This document shows positions 7,798-16,807 of a stretch of DNA of 64,000 nt, one piece after another (the first letter of the stretch is position 1; each line of letters starts with the position of its first letter). Origin of the DNA: Eikenella glucosivorans (GTDB taxonomy: Bacteria > Pseudomonadota > Gammaproteobacteria > Burkholderiales > Neisseriaceae); assembly GCF_016025525.2 (NCBI RefSeq), contig NZ_JACSGR010000005.1:124001-188000 (forward strand). The letters are read 5' to 3'. The notes under the pieces were generated by a model. The model did no database searches. It was not told the origin of the DNA and saw only the letters and a list, made by a program, of their open reading frames with translations. The position numbers and the translations under genes are program-made.

Positions 7798-8367
7798 ATG
7801 ACAGAACACGAAAAACTGCTCGCGGGGCTGGAATACGATTACCGCGACCCCGAAATCCAACAAATGATTCTGACCGCCAAAACACGGCTGCGCCGGTTCA
7901 ATGAAAGCGACGACCCCGCCGAACAAAGCCGCATTGTGGCGGAAATGGTCGGCAAAAAAGGACGGGGCGCGGTCATCCTACCGCCGTTCCGCTGCACTTA
8001 CGGACAGCACATCGAGCTAGGCGACGATGTGTTTGTGAACATGAACGCCACCTTTTTGGATTCCAACAAAATCGTCATCGGCGAGCGCACCCTGCTCGGA
8101 CCCGACGTGAAAATCTACTGCGGCGAACACGCCTTGGATTACCGCCACCGCTTCGGCACGCGCGAAGACGGCAGCCCATATCTGATAACCACCACGCGCC
8201 CCGTCGTCATCGGCAAAAACTGCTGGATTGGCGGCAATACCACCATCCTGCCGGGCGTAACCATCGGCGACAATGTGGTTGTAGCCGCCGGCTCGGTGGT
8301 GAACAAAGACGTGTCAAGCAACTGCATCGTGGGCGGCGTGCCAGCAAAACACATTCGGGCGTTGTAA
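7798..8367 (+). CDS. Sugar O-acetyltransferase (maltose/galactoside acetyltransferase family)
   Basis: 189 residues; CAAAGGAAGAG precedes the ATG. It is a left-handed beta-helix acetyltransferase of the NodL-LacA-Maa group. The N-terminal Mac segment (EKLLAGLEYDYRDPEI, about 5-20) precedes hexapeptide turns such as VIGERTLLGPDVKIYCGEHA and CWIGGNTTILPGVTIGDNVV. The His in CGEHALD is the probable catalytic residue. It transfers acetyl from acetyl-CoA to a sugar hydroxyl in the cytoplasm. Kingella-type DUS lie on both sides (7725, 8378), which suggests the gene arrived on a DNA fragment from a Kingella-like donor. Confidence 0.88.
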   Translation: MTEHEKLLAGLEYDYRDPEIQQMILTAKTRLRRFNESDDPAEQSRIVAEMVGKKGRGAVILPPFRCTYGQHIELGDDVFVNMNATFLDSNKIVIGERTLLGPDVKIYCGEHALDYRHRFGTREDGSPYLITTTRPVVIGKNCWIGGNTTILPGVTIGDNVVVAAGSVVNKDVSSNCIVGGVPAKHIRAL

Positions 8368-8377
8368 GCCATAAGGT

Positions 8378-8389
8378 TTCAGGCTGCCT
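8378..8389 (-). other. AG-kingDUS, reverse strand
   Basis: TTCAGGCTGCCT is the reverse complement of AGGCAGCCTGAA. It lies 10 bases after the acetyltransferase stop. A resident-type DUS follows at 8404-8415, with which it can form an imperfect stem. Confidence 0.65.
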
Positions 8390-8594
8390 CACATCGCTGC
8401 AGTAGGCTACCTGAAAAATCATCCCACCGGGTTCTATGCCGATTTATGAACCCTGCTCACAACCCCATGCAGCAAATAAGGGCTAATCCGCAGCGGGCGG
8501 TTCGGTTAGAATACGCCGCATATCCCCATTTCAGGCTGCACGCACCCGAAAGCAGCCTGCACCCCTTTCCCCACCCTTCACAGGAGACCCCGCC

Positions 8595-9644
8595 ATGACC
8601 CAAACCGTCAAAGCCTACGCAGCACATTCCGCCGACACCCCGCTCGTTCCCTTCACCTTCGAATACCGCGACCCGCGTCCCGACGACGTCGTCATCGACA
8701 TCCTCTACACCGGCGTCTGCCACAGCGACCTGCACACCGCCCGCAACGACTGGGGCGGCACGATTTACCCCGTCGTCCCCGGCCATGAAATCGTCGGCCG
8801 CGTGCGCAGCGTCGGTGCGAACGTCAGCAAATACAAAGCGGGCGACCTCGTCGGCGTCGGCTGTCTCGTCGATTCCTGCCGCCACTGCGAGCCGTGCAAA
8901 CACGACCTCGAACAATACTGCGAAAACGGCTTCGTCGGCACCTACAACGGCATCGACAAACACGACGGCCGGCCCACCTACGGCGGCTACGCCAAAACCA
9001 TCACCGTCAGCGACGCCTTCGTGCTGAAAGTGCCGGAAAACCTCGACGTCAAAGCCGTGCCGCCCATCCTCTGCGCCGGCATCACCACCTGGTCGCCGCT
9101 GCGCCACTGGAACGTCGGCAAAGGCAGCAAAGTCGCGGTCATCGGCCTCGGCGGCCTCGGCCACATGGCGATCAAACTCGCGCACGCCCTCGGCGCGGAA
9201 GTCACCCTCTTCTCGCGCAGCCCGGGCAAAACGGCAGACGCCAAACGCCTCGGCGCGCACAACGTCGTCATCTCCACCGACGACGCGCAGATGAAAAGCG
9301 TGGCGAACCAGTTTGACCTCATCATCGACACCGTGCCCTACGGCCACGACGTCAACCCCTACATGCCGACGCTGAAACTCGACGGCACCCTGGTGTACGT
9401 CGGCCTGCTCGGCGACGTCACCCCGCCGCTCAACACCGTGCCGATGATCCTCGGCCGTCGCGCGGTGGCCGGCTCCGTCATCGGCGGCATCAAGGAAACG
9501 CAGGAACTGCTGGACTTCTGCGGCGAACACAACATCACCGCCGACGTGGAAATGATCAACATGGCCGACATCAACGACGCCTATGAACGGATGCTGAAAA
9601 GCGACGTGAAATACCGCTTCGTCATCGACATCGCCACGCTGTAA
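8595..9644 (+). CDS. Zinc-dependent NAD(P) alcohol dehydrogenase (YahK/cinnamyl-alcohol type)
   Basis: 349 residues; CACAGGAGACC precedes ATG. Medium-chain dehydrogenase. Catalytic-zinc ligands are Cys in GVCHSDLHT (about 36-44), His-Glu in GHEIVGRV (about 61-68) and Cys in ILCAGITTW. The structural zinc is bound by four Cys in CRHCEPCKHDLEQYC (about 94-108). The Rossmann motif is GLGGLGHMAIKLA (about 180-192). The family reduces aldehydes with NADPH. It is the last gene of the redox run, and a DUS pair separates it from the EndoU cassette. Confidence 0.88.
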   Translation: MTQTVKAYAAHSADTPLVPFTFEYRDPRPDDVVIDILYTGVCHSDLHTARNDWGGTIYPVVPGHEIVGRVRSVGANVSKYKAGDLVGVGCLVDSCRHCEPCKHDLEQYCENGFVGTYNGIDKHDGRPTYGGYAKTITVSDAFVLKVPENLDVKAVPPILCAGITTWSPLRHWNVGKGSKVAVIGLGGLGHMAIKLAHALGAEVTLFSRSPGKTADAKRLGAHNVVISTDDAQMKSVANQFDLIIDTVPYGHDVNPYMPTLKLDGTLVYVGLLGDVTPPLNTVPMILGRRAVAGSVIGGIKETQELLDFCGEHNITADVEMINMADINDAYERMLKSDVKYRFVIDIATL

Positions 9645-9658
9645 GGGCTACCTGAAAA

Positions 9659-9685
9659 AGGCTACCTGAAAATTTCAGGTAGCCT
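9659..9685. terminator. DUS inverted pair between alcohol dehydrogenase and EndoU cassette
   Basis: AGGCTACCTGAA (9659-9670) and TTCAGGTAGCCT (9674-9685) form a near-continuous palindrome with a 3-base loop. A third DUS core (GCTACCTGAA) begins at 9647. The TGA inside the first DUS closes the upstream reading frame of the EndoU fragment. Confidence 0.75.
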
Positions 9686-10053
9686 CATCATTTGGCGAAC
9701 CGCGCGGCCAATTCGCAAGGGGCGGCCATTCCACCGCAACCGGCAGGGTACGCGTGGACAGGATTGAGCGAACCTACCCGGATGGTACATACGATGCCAA
9801 AGTCTCCATCTACGATTCCAAAACCAGGCGCTATCTGCCCAAAACCGGTAACGGCGTTTCCACCATGTTCCCGGATCACTGGTCGGTGGATAGGATTAAG
9901 GTGGAAACAGATGCAGCCTTCAAAGTCAGACAACCGCTGGAAGGAAAAGAAATGAATGGCTGGGAAGAAACTGGTCCTTCCAATATAAAAATACAAGGAT
10001 TCATCCATCCTCATGCAGGAAAATCAACAACTGCTTTTCCTAGTTCTGATTAA
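9670..10053 (+). pseudogene. Headless EndoU nuclease toxin C-terminal domain (orphan polymorphic-toxin cassette)
   Basis: The frame is open from just after a TGA (9667-9669) to 10053 and has no ATG before the domain; the first possible start is GTG at 9754, inside the domain. The translated stretch begins GQFARGGHSTATGRVRVDRI and continues through STMFPDHWSVDRI, ending IKIQGFIHPHAGKSTTAFP. GGHS, the STMFP-x-WS block and the G-hydrophobic-x-G...T-A-[FY]-P end are hallmarks of bacterial EndoU-type RNase domains at the C-termini of CdiA/MafB-like toxins. A full-length carrier is absent, so this looks like a detached or silent toxin cassette. The AT-rich gene downstream is the presumed immunity partner. 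Expression is doubtful. Confidence 0.75.
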
Positions 10054-10072
10054 TAATTAAAAGGAGCATACT

Positions 10073-10516
10073 ATGAAATTAATATTTCGAATTATCTATG
10101 CCGAGCCATGGAAAAGATATATTACTCAAGCAATTTCTTATCATGCCGTTAAATACAAAGTTGATGGTTATCCTGTTGGAGATTCTGATTTTGAAGAAGA
10201 AAAAATACTAGGCATGTATTTACATGATTTGAAAATGATTGATGTAGTAAAATCCATTTTGCATAAACTTAAAAAGCCTCTTGCAAAAACTGGATTGGTT
10301 GGCTCTGAATCATGGTATGCAGAAATTATCGATGATAAAGTGAAGATGCAATTTGGATTTGCATCGGAAGATCCGGAGGATGAGGATTATCAACCGATAT
10401 TATTCCTGCCCCGCAAGGAGGTAGCGTATGCCATGGAAAAATGGCTGGCATTCCTGCAGCGGGATATTGACCCGAACTATTCGGAAATCATCGATACTGA
10501 AGAAGCTTATCTCTAA
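10073..10516 (+). CDS. Presumed immunity protein to the EndoU toxin domain
   Basis: 147 residues with AAAGGAG before ATG. Base composition is clearly AT-richer than every neighbour, typical of immunity genes acquired with toxin cassettes. The protein is small, soluble and acidic (EEEKILG, EDPEDEDYQ, IDTEEAYL), with no signal peptide or membrane segment. It begins 19 bases after the EndoU fragment and is followed by a DUS hairpin. I recognise no specific family. The immunity role is inferred only from position, size and composition. Confidence 0.65.
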   Translation: MKLIFRIIYAEPWKRYITQAISYHAVKYKVDGYPVGDSDFEEEKILGMYLHDLKMIDVVKSILHKLKKPLAKTGLVGSESWYAEIIDDKVKMQFGFASEDPEDEDYQPILFLPRKEVAYAMEKWLAFLQRDIDPNYSEIIDTEEAYL

Positions 10517-10524
10517 GCCATAAG

Positions 10525-10552
10525 AGGCTACCTGAAAATTTTTAGGTAGCCT
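10525..10552. terminator. DUS inverted pair after immunity gene
   Basis: AGGCTACCTGAA (10525-10536) pairs with TTTAGGTAGCCT (10541-10552, one mismatch) and is followed by TTTTC. Together with the pair at 9659-9685 it brackets the toxin/immunity cassette. Confidence 0.7.
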
Positions 10553-10711
10553 TTTCATCACCTTGATTAGGCGTGGCAAAGGGTGCAGCCAACGCCGATA
10601 TTCCGAACAAAACCATCACCCATGCTGCTAATAATCGATTTAATTGCGTTGAAGCTTACGCTTTTCAGGTAGCCCTGTGGTTGCTCGCCATCCGGCGCAC
10701 ATTCCATGCGG

Positions 10712-10818
10712 TATAGTGAATTAAATTTAAACCAGTACAGCGTTGCCTCGCCTTGCCGTACTATCTGTACTGTCTACGGCTTCGTCGCCTTGTCCTGATT
10801 TAAATTTAATCCACTATA
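10712..10818 (+). repeat. Correia element (CREE/NEMIS), 107-bp form, copy 1
   Basis: Starts TATAGTGAATTAAATTTAAA and ends TTTAAATTTAATCCACTATA as terminal inverted repeats. The interior holds the GTTGCCTCGCCTTGCCGTAC and GCGTCGCCTTGTCCTG-type words of Neisseria Correia elements. It lacks the roughly 50-bp central segment of the long form. It differs from copy 3 (62313) at three positions. It lies about 180 bp upstream of the RDD gene and may supply promoter or RNase III sites. Confidence 0.85.
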
Positions 10819-10995
10819 AATTTTTTCAGTTAGCCTGCATGGCGGATAGGCTACCTGAAAACAGGCTACCTGAAAAATCCCGCTACACTCTCCGCCCCTC
10901 TTCCCGCCGAAAGCTTGCCAAAAGCCCGTGTTTCGGGCAAAGTTCGCCCATTTCAGCGGCGGCAGAACCGCCCAGTTTGGCACACACTCTCCACT

Positions 10996-11760
10996 ATGTC
11001 CGAAACCCTCTCCTCACGGCTGGATACCCTGCTCAAAGTCGAAACGCCGGAAGCCATTGATATTTATCTGCGCCCGGCCTCGGTGTTTGCCCGTTCGCGC
11101 GCCTGGTTTGTCGATTTCATCATCCGCATGGTTTGGTTTACGCTTTCCACTATGCTGCTTGCCTTTGTGTTCAGCTCGGCCTCCGGCAGAAATATCAGCG
11201 AGGGTGTCTTTTTCTTCCTATTGTTTGTAAACGGTTTCTTCACCGTGTGGCTGTATTTCGTGGTGTTTGAGGTGTGGTGGCACGGGCAGACCCCGGGCAA
11301 GAAAATCTTCGGCCTGCGCGTGGTCAACGACAACGGCACGCACATCACCTGGTCGGCCTCGCTGCTGCGCAACCTGTTGCGCGTGTTCGATGGCATGCCG
11401 ATGTTTTACGGCGTGGGCCTGGTTACCAGCCTGTGCAACCCCTACGGCCGCCGCCTGGGGGATATTTTGGCTTCCACCGTGGTGGTGTATGCCGACAAAA
11501 CCCGCGGCCAGGCGCAGCGCATGGATTTGGGCGGCGTGCAGGCCGTGACCCCGCCGGTGGCGCTCACCCGTGAAGAGCAACAGGCGATTTTGAGCTTTGT
11601 GGAACGCCGCCGCCATTTGAGCGCCGCGCGCACCGCCGAGCTAGCGCAAATGATGGCGGGCGCGATTTTCGGCCGTGATGAGGACGAACGCAGCGCCGAA
11701 CGGCTGATTCTGGGCCTGGCCAAATACTACGCGGGCGAACAGAGGAGGGCGGCCGAATGA
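10996..11760 (+). CDS. RDD-family membrane protein, first gene of MoxR-type cluster
   Basis: 254 residues; ATG chosen at MSETLSSRLD, where the family fold begins. The RDD domain (about 20-150) contains the Arg in FARSRAWFVDFIIR, transmembrane segments around 35-60 and 70-95, and WWHGQTPGKKIFGLRVV, the conserved second half. The C-terminal 90 residues are soluble (TREEQQAILSFVERRRHLSA). The stop overlaps the next ATG by 4 bases (ATGA), so the two are translationally coupled. RDD proteins have been linked to ion transport, and this position beside SpoIIM/DUF58/MoxR genes is a recurrent bacterial arrangement. Its precise role is unknown. Confidence 0.85.
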   Translation: MSETLSSRLDTLLKVETPEAIDIYLRPASVFARSRAWFVDFIIRMVWFTLSTMLLAFVFSSASGRNISEGVFFFLLFVNGFFTVWLYFVVFEVWWHGQTPGKKIFGLRVVNDNGTHITWSASLLRNLLRVFDGMPMFYGVGLVTSLCNPYGRRLGDILASTVVVYADKTRGQAQRMDLGGVQAVTPPVALTREEQQAILSFVERRRHLSAARTAELAQMMAGAIFGRDEDERSAERLILGLAKYYAGEQRRAAE

Positions 11761-12737
11761 GGCAGTTGTTTTTCGAAGAGCAGCATCAGGCGTTCTGGCG
11801 CTCGTTCGAACAGGATCTGCAAAAGCTGGAAACGCGGCGCGGCAGTCTGCCTGCCAAGCAAATCAGCCTGTTTATGCAGGACTACCGCACCGTGTGCCAC
11901 CACCTAGCGGTGGCCACCGACCGGCGCTATTCCGGCGGCCTCACCGATTATCTGCAATACTTGTGCGAGCGGGCGCATCAGATTCTGTATGTGGGGCAGC
12001 AGGTGTCGCTGTGGGTGCGCTTCCGTGATTTCGTGCGGCACGGCTTCCCGCAGCTGGTGCGGCGCGAGAAAAAATTGGTGTGGCTGGCGCACGCGCTGTT
12101 TTACCTGCCGTTTATCGTGGCTTTCCTGCTCACGGCTTTTGTGCCGGAGAGCGTGGAGAAAATCGCCGGCCTGAACCATGGCCCGGGGCTGGCCGATTCC
12201 TACCAGGAAATGATGGATCAATATGCCGACGGCACCAACCGCGAGGCCTGGCAAAACTTTGCCATGGCAGGCTTCTATATTTTCAACAACATCACCATCG
12301 CTTTTCAAAGTTTTGCCAGCGGCATCCTGTTCGGTTTGGGTACGGTGTACGTTACCGTGAGCAACGGTTGGGTGATCGGCGGAGCGATGGGCTATATGGT
12401 GCATAATCCGGCCGGCCCGGCTTTCTTCTCCTTTGTGGGCACACACGGCGCTTTCGAGCTCACCGGCATCGTGCTGGCGGCAGCTGGCGGCCTGCGTTTG
12501 GGTTTGGCGCTGCTCAATCCGCAGGGAATGTCGCGCCGTGATGCGCTGCGCATTCAGGGCAAACAGGCGGCGGGCTTGATGAACGGAGGCTTCCTGCTGT
12601 TGTTTATCGCCGCGTTTATTGAAGGCTTTTGGTCGCCGATTACCAGTATTCCGATGATTTTCAAATATATTGTTTCCGTGGCAATGTGGCTTTTGGTGTA
12701 TGCCTATCTGCTGTATGCAGGCAGGAGGGCGGCATGA
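11757..12737 (+). CDS. SpoIIM-like integral membrane protein
   Basis: 326 residues. A soluble N-terminal part (MRQLFFEEQHQAFWRSFEQD, to about 110) is followed by about five hydrophobic segments: LPFIVAFLLTAFV, ITIAFQSFASGILFGLGTV, the Gly-rich GAFELTGIVLAAAGGLRLG, GGFLLLFIAAFIEGFW and IVSVAMWLLVYAYLL. The SpoIIM/stage II sporulation M family is widespread in non-sporulating bacteria beside RDD and MoxR genes. It overlaps both neighbours by 4 bases. It probably acts as a membrane partner of the cluster. Confidence 0.85.
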   Translation: MRQLFFEEQHQAFWRSFEQDLQKLETRRGSLPAKQISLFMQDYRTVCHHLAVATDRRYSGGLTDYLQYLCERAHQILYVGQQVSLWVRFRDFVRHGFPQLVRREKKLVWLAHALFYLPFIVAFLLTAFVPESVEKIAGLNHGPGLADSYQEMMDQYADGTNREAWQNFAMAGFYIFNNITIAFQSFASGILFGLGTVYVTVSNGWVIGGAMGYMVHNPAGPAFFSFVGTHGAFELTGIVLAAAGGLRLGLALLNPQGMSRRDALRIQGKQAAGLMNGGFLLLFIAAFIEGFWSPITSIPMIFKYIVSVAMWLLVYAYLLYAGRRAA

Positions 12738-14290
12738 ATATTTGGGAAACCCGCCTCAATTTCCGCCCGCGCAGCGGTTGGGAAGCGCTCGATTTGGGCG
12801 CGCGCCTGTTTCAGGAGCGGCCTTGGCTGTATATGGCGGTGTGGGCCACTTTATCTCTGCCGGTGTATGCCTTGATTTTGCTGCTGTGCTGGCGGCAGCC
12901 GCAATGGGCTGGCTTGCTGATTTGGTGGCTCAAGCCGCTGTTTGAGGCGCCGGTGTTGTGGCTGATGTCGCAGCAGGTGTTTGAGCCGCTGCCGACGTAT
13001 CGGCAGTGTGTGCGGGCGGCTTTGGGGCAGATGTGGCGGCCGCGCCTGATTGGTGATTTGACTTGGCGGCGTTTCAGTTTCCGCCGCAGCTTGGTGCTGC
13101 CTGTAACGCTGTTGGAGCGGTTATCGGGTAAGGCGCACCAGCGCCGTTGCAACGAGCTTTCGCGCCAGAGCGGCGGCGGGGCGGTGTGGCTCACCTTTTT
13201 CGGTATCCATCTGGAGATGATTTTGAGCCTCGGCCTGCTCAGCCTGCTGTTTTGGCTGTGGACGGGCGACCCTTCGCAAAACATCGTGGGCAATCCCTTC
13301 GGTGGGATACGTTCTTCGCAGGCACTGGAACAGATCGGTATGCTGGTTGGTGCGGGGGAAGGGCGACTGTTTGAGTATTTGACAAATGTGCTGTATATGC
13401 TGCTGCTGTGTTTCTGGGGGCCTTTGTATGTGGCCTGCGGCTTCACGCTGTATCTGAATGCGCGCACCCGTGCCGAAGGCTGGGATATCCGCTTGGCCGC
13501 GCGCAAAATCCAAGACCGCCTGCTGGGGCAGAGCAGCACGTTGTGGGCGCTGCTGCTGGCCGTGTTTATCGGTTTCGGTTTTTCAGGTAGCCTGCATGCC
13601 GAGCCGCTGCCCAGCCGCAGCCAAGTGGAGCAGGTGCGGCAGGATACCTTGGAAAAACCGCCGTTCCGGCAGCTGAAAAACGACACCGAATATTGCTGGG
13701 GCAGCTGCAACAAGCAACAACAACAGCAACAGAACAGCCGCTCACCGCTACCGGATAACATTCCCACCCCGCCCCTGCCGTGGTTCAACGCACTGATGTA
13801 TGCCCTCATCGGCCTCCTGCTGGCGCTGGTCTTGTGGCTGCTCTATCGCTGGTATCAGGCTAACGGCGGCTTCGGCCTGAACGAAGGCGAAGAAGTGCCG
13901 GAAACCCTGTTCGGCATGAAGATTACCCCCGAAAGCCTGCCTGGCGACGTGGCTGCCGCCGTGCTGGCCGAATACGAGCGTGACCCGCGCGCCGCCATGA
14001 GCCTGCTCTATCGCGGCAGCCTCTCGCAAATCAGCCGCCGCTACGGCCTGCCCCTGCGCAGCAGCGACACCGAAGGCCAAGTGCTCAAACGCGTGCGCCA
14101 GCGCCAGCCGCAGCTCTTGGATTATTGGCAGCCGCTCACCGACCAATGGGTTGCCCTGGCCTATGCCCACCGCCTGCCCGAGCGCGAAACCGTACACCGC
14201 CTGTGCCGCGAATACCGGCAAATGTTTGCCGGCAGCGGCAACTCGGAATTTTCAGGTAGCCTTTCCCGGGTAGGGGAGGGCGCGGCATGA
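12734..14290 (+). CDS. Membrane protein with C-terminal DUF4129-like domain
   Basis: 518 residues starting MNIWETRLNFRPRSG, coupled to SpoIIM by ATGA overlap. Hydrophobic segments lie near 35-80, 155-180, 210-240 and 275-300, with another near 355-380 after a Gln run (about 328-333) in a periplasmic-type loop. The cytoplasmic C-terminus has the DUF4129 pattern AMSLLYRGSLSQISRRYGL. Two DUSs are read in frame (13582-13593 as FSGSL and 14251-14262). The DUF4129 family accompanies transglutaminase or MoxR/DUF58 systems; here no transglutaminase domain is seen. Confidence 0.75.
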   Translation: MNIWETRLNFRPRSGWEALDLGARLFQERPWLYMAVWATLSLPVYALILLLCWRQPQWAGLLIWWLKPLFEAPVLWLMSQQVFEPLPTYRQCVRAALGQMWRPRLIGDLTWRRFSFRRSLVLPVTLLERLSGKAHQRRCNELSRQSGGGAVWLTFFGIHLEMILSLGLLSLLFWLWTGDPSQNIVGNPFGGIRSSQALEQIGMLVGAGEGRLFEYLTNVLYMLLLCFWGPLYVACGFTLYLNARTRAEGWDIRLAARKIQDRLLGQSSTLWALLLAVFIGFGFSGSLHAEPLPSRSQVEQVRQDTLEKPPFRQLKNDTEYCWGSCNKQQQQQQNSRSPLPDNIPTPPLPWFNALMYALIGLLLALVLWLLYRWYQANGGFGLNEGEEVPETLFGMKITPESLPGDVAAAVLAEYERDPRAAMSLLYRGSLSQISRRYGLPLRSSDTEGQVLKRVRQRQPQLLDYWQPLTDQWVALAYAHRLPERETVHRLCREYRQMFAGSGNSEFSGSLSRVGEGAA

Positions 14291-15666
14291 AAAACAAAAA
14301 GACCCTGCTTATCGGCCTGCTGGCCGTGCTGCTGCTCGGCGGGATAATCGTGGCCGCGAACCTCGACAAGCGGCAGGCTCAAACCTGGCAGTCGCTCGAT
14401 GCCCAACAGCAGATGCAGCGCGGCAGCCTCTACGCGCTGGAACGGCTGCTCACTAACGCCGGCATCGCCAACGTGGAAAACCGCCGCAGCATGTACGGCC
14501 TGAGCGGGCTGAAAGAATACGAATACGGCAACGGGCAGCTGATGATTGTTGCCGACAACAATCTGGAAAGCAGCGAAGACGCCGAACGCCTGCTCGGCTG
14601 GGTGGGGCGCGGCAACCACCTCGTGCTGGCCATGTTTCCCGATGCCGACGACAACCCGCTCCGTGCCGACGGCACGCCCGCCAAGCGTGGCGAAGACAAG
14701 CCGAATTTCCGCCAAACCCTGTTGCGCCGCCTGCAAATCGGCACCGCCAAGGCCCCCGAAATCAACACCGAAACCCTGCCCAAGCTGCCTGCTTGCGTAA
14801 AAGCCGCCGAACGCGTCCGGCAGGCGCAACAGCAAATCGGCACCGCTGAGCCGCTGCAAGTGAGCGAACGCTGCAATGCCGGACTCAGCAGCGTGCGGCT
14901 ACCTGAAAACGCCACGCTCAACATCGCCGGCAGCTATTATCAAAACGGCACCGTATGGGTACCGCAGCAGGGCAAGGGTAAAGAGCCCGGCGCCGCCGTA
15001 TTGTTTCAAGGCAAAAACGCCTACGGCGTGCAAATCGTCCGCATGGCCTACGGCGACGGCAGCGTGCTGCTCACTTTTGATTCGGAATGGCTCGAAAACC
15101 CCGAACGCCCCGACTTTGCCGGCAACAGCCTAGCCCTCTTCGACCACGCCTACCTCGCCGTCTATCTGGCACAGGAAAAAGAACGCATCCTTTTGGTGAA
15201 CCGCCTCTATCCGAACAGTATGGACGCTTCTTCGCCCATGCTCTGGCAGATGATCAAAGCCCAGCCGATATTGTGGGCGCTGGCTTTTGCCGCCGCGCTG
15301 GTGCTCTTGTGGCGCATCGTGGTGCGCGTGGGCGTGGTGCAGCAGCTGCCGCCCGCGCCGGAACGCTACCTGAAACAGCACCTGCTCGCCCAAGGCCAGT
15401 TCCTCACCCGCCACCTGAGCCGCCGCGCCATCCTGAACGATATGCAGCGCCGCCTGCTCGAAGCCCTGCAACAGCGCCATCCTGCCTGGAAGCAGATGGG
15501 CAGCCGCAAGCAGCTCGAATTCCTCAGCGCGCAAACTAAGCTGCCGCCTTCCGTAGTCGAACCGTGGCTCAAACCGCTGCCGGACAGCATCAACCTGGTG
15601 CAGTGGTTGCAGATGCTCTCTTCGCACCAGCGGATCATGCGCAAGATCAACCGCTCGTGGTATTGA
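14287..15666 (+). CDS. DUF4350-containing membrane protein
   Basis: 459 residues, coupled by ATGA overlap. An N-terminal anchor (KTLLIGLLAVLLLGGIIVAA, about 5-24) is followed by a Rossmann-like soluble domain (QLMIVADNNLESSEDAERLL; NHLVLAMFPDADDN; GSVLLTFDSEWLEN). A second membrane span (PILWALAFAAALVLLWRIVV, about 322-341) precedes a basic cytoplasmic tail. DUF4350 proteins sit in MoxR/DUF58 operons in many bacteria. A DUS is read in frame as RLPEN (about 14896-14907). A DUS terminator follows, which suggests a transcriptional break before moxR. Confidence 0.78.
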   Translation: MKNKKTLLIGLLAVLLLGGIIVAANLDKRQAQTWQSLDAQQQMQRGSLYALERLLTNAGIANVENRRSMYGLSGLKEYEYGNGQLMIVADNNLESSEDAERLLGWVGRGNHLVLAMFPDADDNPLRADGTPAKRGEDKPNFRQTLLRRLQIGTAKAPEINTETLPKLPACVKAAERVRQAQQQIGTAEPLQVSERCNAGLSSVRLPENATLNIAGSYYQNGTVWVPQQGKGKEPGAAVLFQGKNAYGVQIVRMAYGDGSVLLTFDSEWLENPERPDFAGNSLALFDHAYLAVYLAQEKERILLVNRLYPNSMDASSPMLWQMIKAQPILWALAFAAALVLLWRIVVRVGVVQQLPPAPERYLKQHLLAQGQFLTRHLSRRAILNDMQRRLLEALQQRHPAWKQMGSRKQLEFLSAQTKLPPSVVEPWLKPLPDSINLVQWLQMLSSHQRIMRKINRSWY

Positions 15667-15677
15667 GCGGCAGCCAA

Positions 15678-15719
15678 AGGCTACCTGAAAAATATGCCTG
15701 CCGGATTTTCAGGTAGCCT
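15678..15719. terminator. DUS inverted pair after DUF4350 gene
   Basis: AGGCTACCTGAA (15678-15689) faces TTCAGGTAGCCT (15708-15719). It splits the cluster into an RDD-SpoIIM-DUF4129-DUF4350 unit and a MoxR-DUF58 unit. A further single DUS starts at about 15731. Confidence 0.7.
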
Positions 15720-15793
15720 CAAGCCAGACACAGGCTACCTGAAATCCCAATCCCGATTAACCAACAAACCCACACAACCCAAAGGATGATTCG

Positions 15794-16798
<1,005 letters not shown>

Positions 16799-16807
16799 GG
16801 CTTGCCC

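Larger units (their letters stand above)
10517..10995. other. 479-bp spacer with DUSs and a Correia element
   Basis: Holds the DUS hairpin at 10525, a reverse DUS with linked repeat (about 10645-10674), a 107-bp Correia element (10712-10818), a degenerate DUS at about 10826 and two DUSs in tandem (about 10848-10875). The promoter of the RDD-led operon is presumably here. No gene seen. Confidence 0.7.

Noticed and set aside
8457..9530. Long minus-strand open frame (357 codons) opposite the alcohol dehydrogenase
   Set aside because: The translation is Val/Ala/Asp-rich with no family motif. The plus strand encodes a complete zinc dehydrogenase. A GC-rich antisense shadow.
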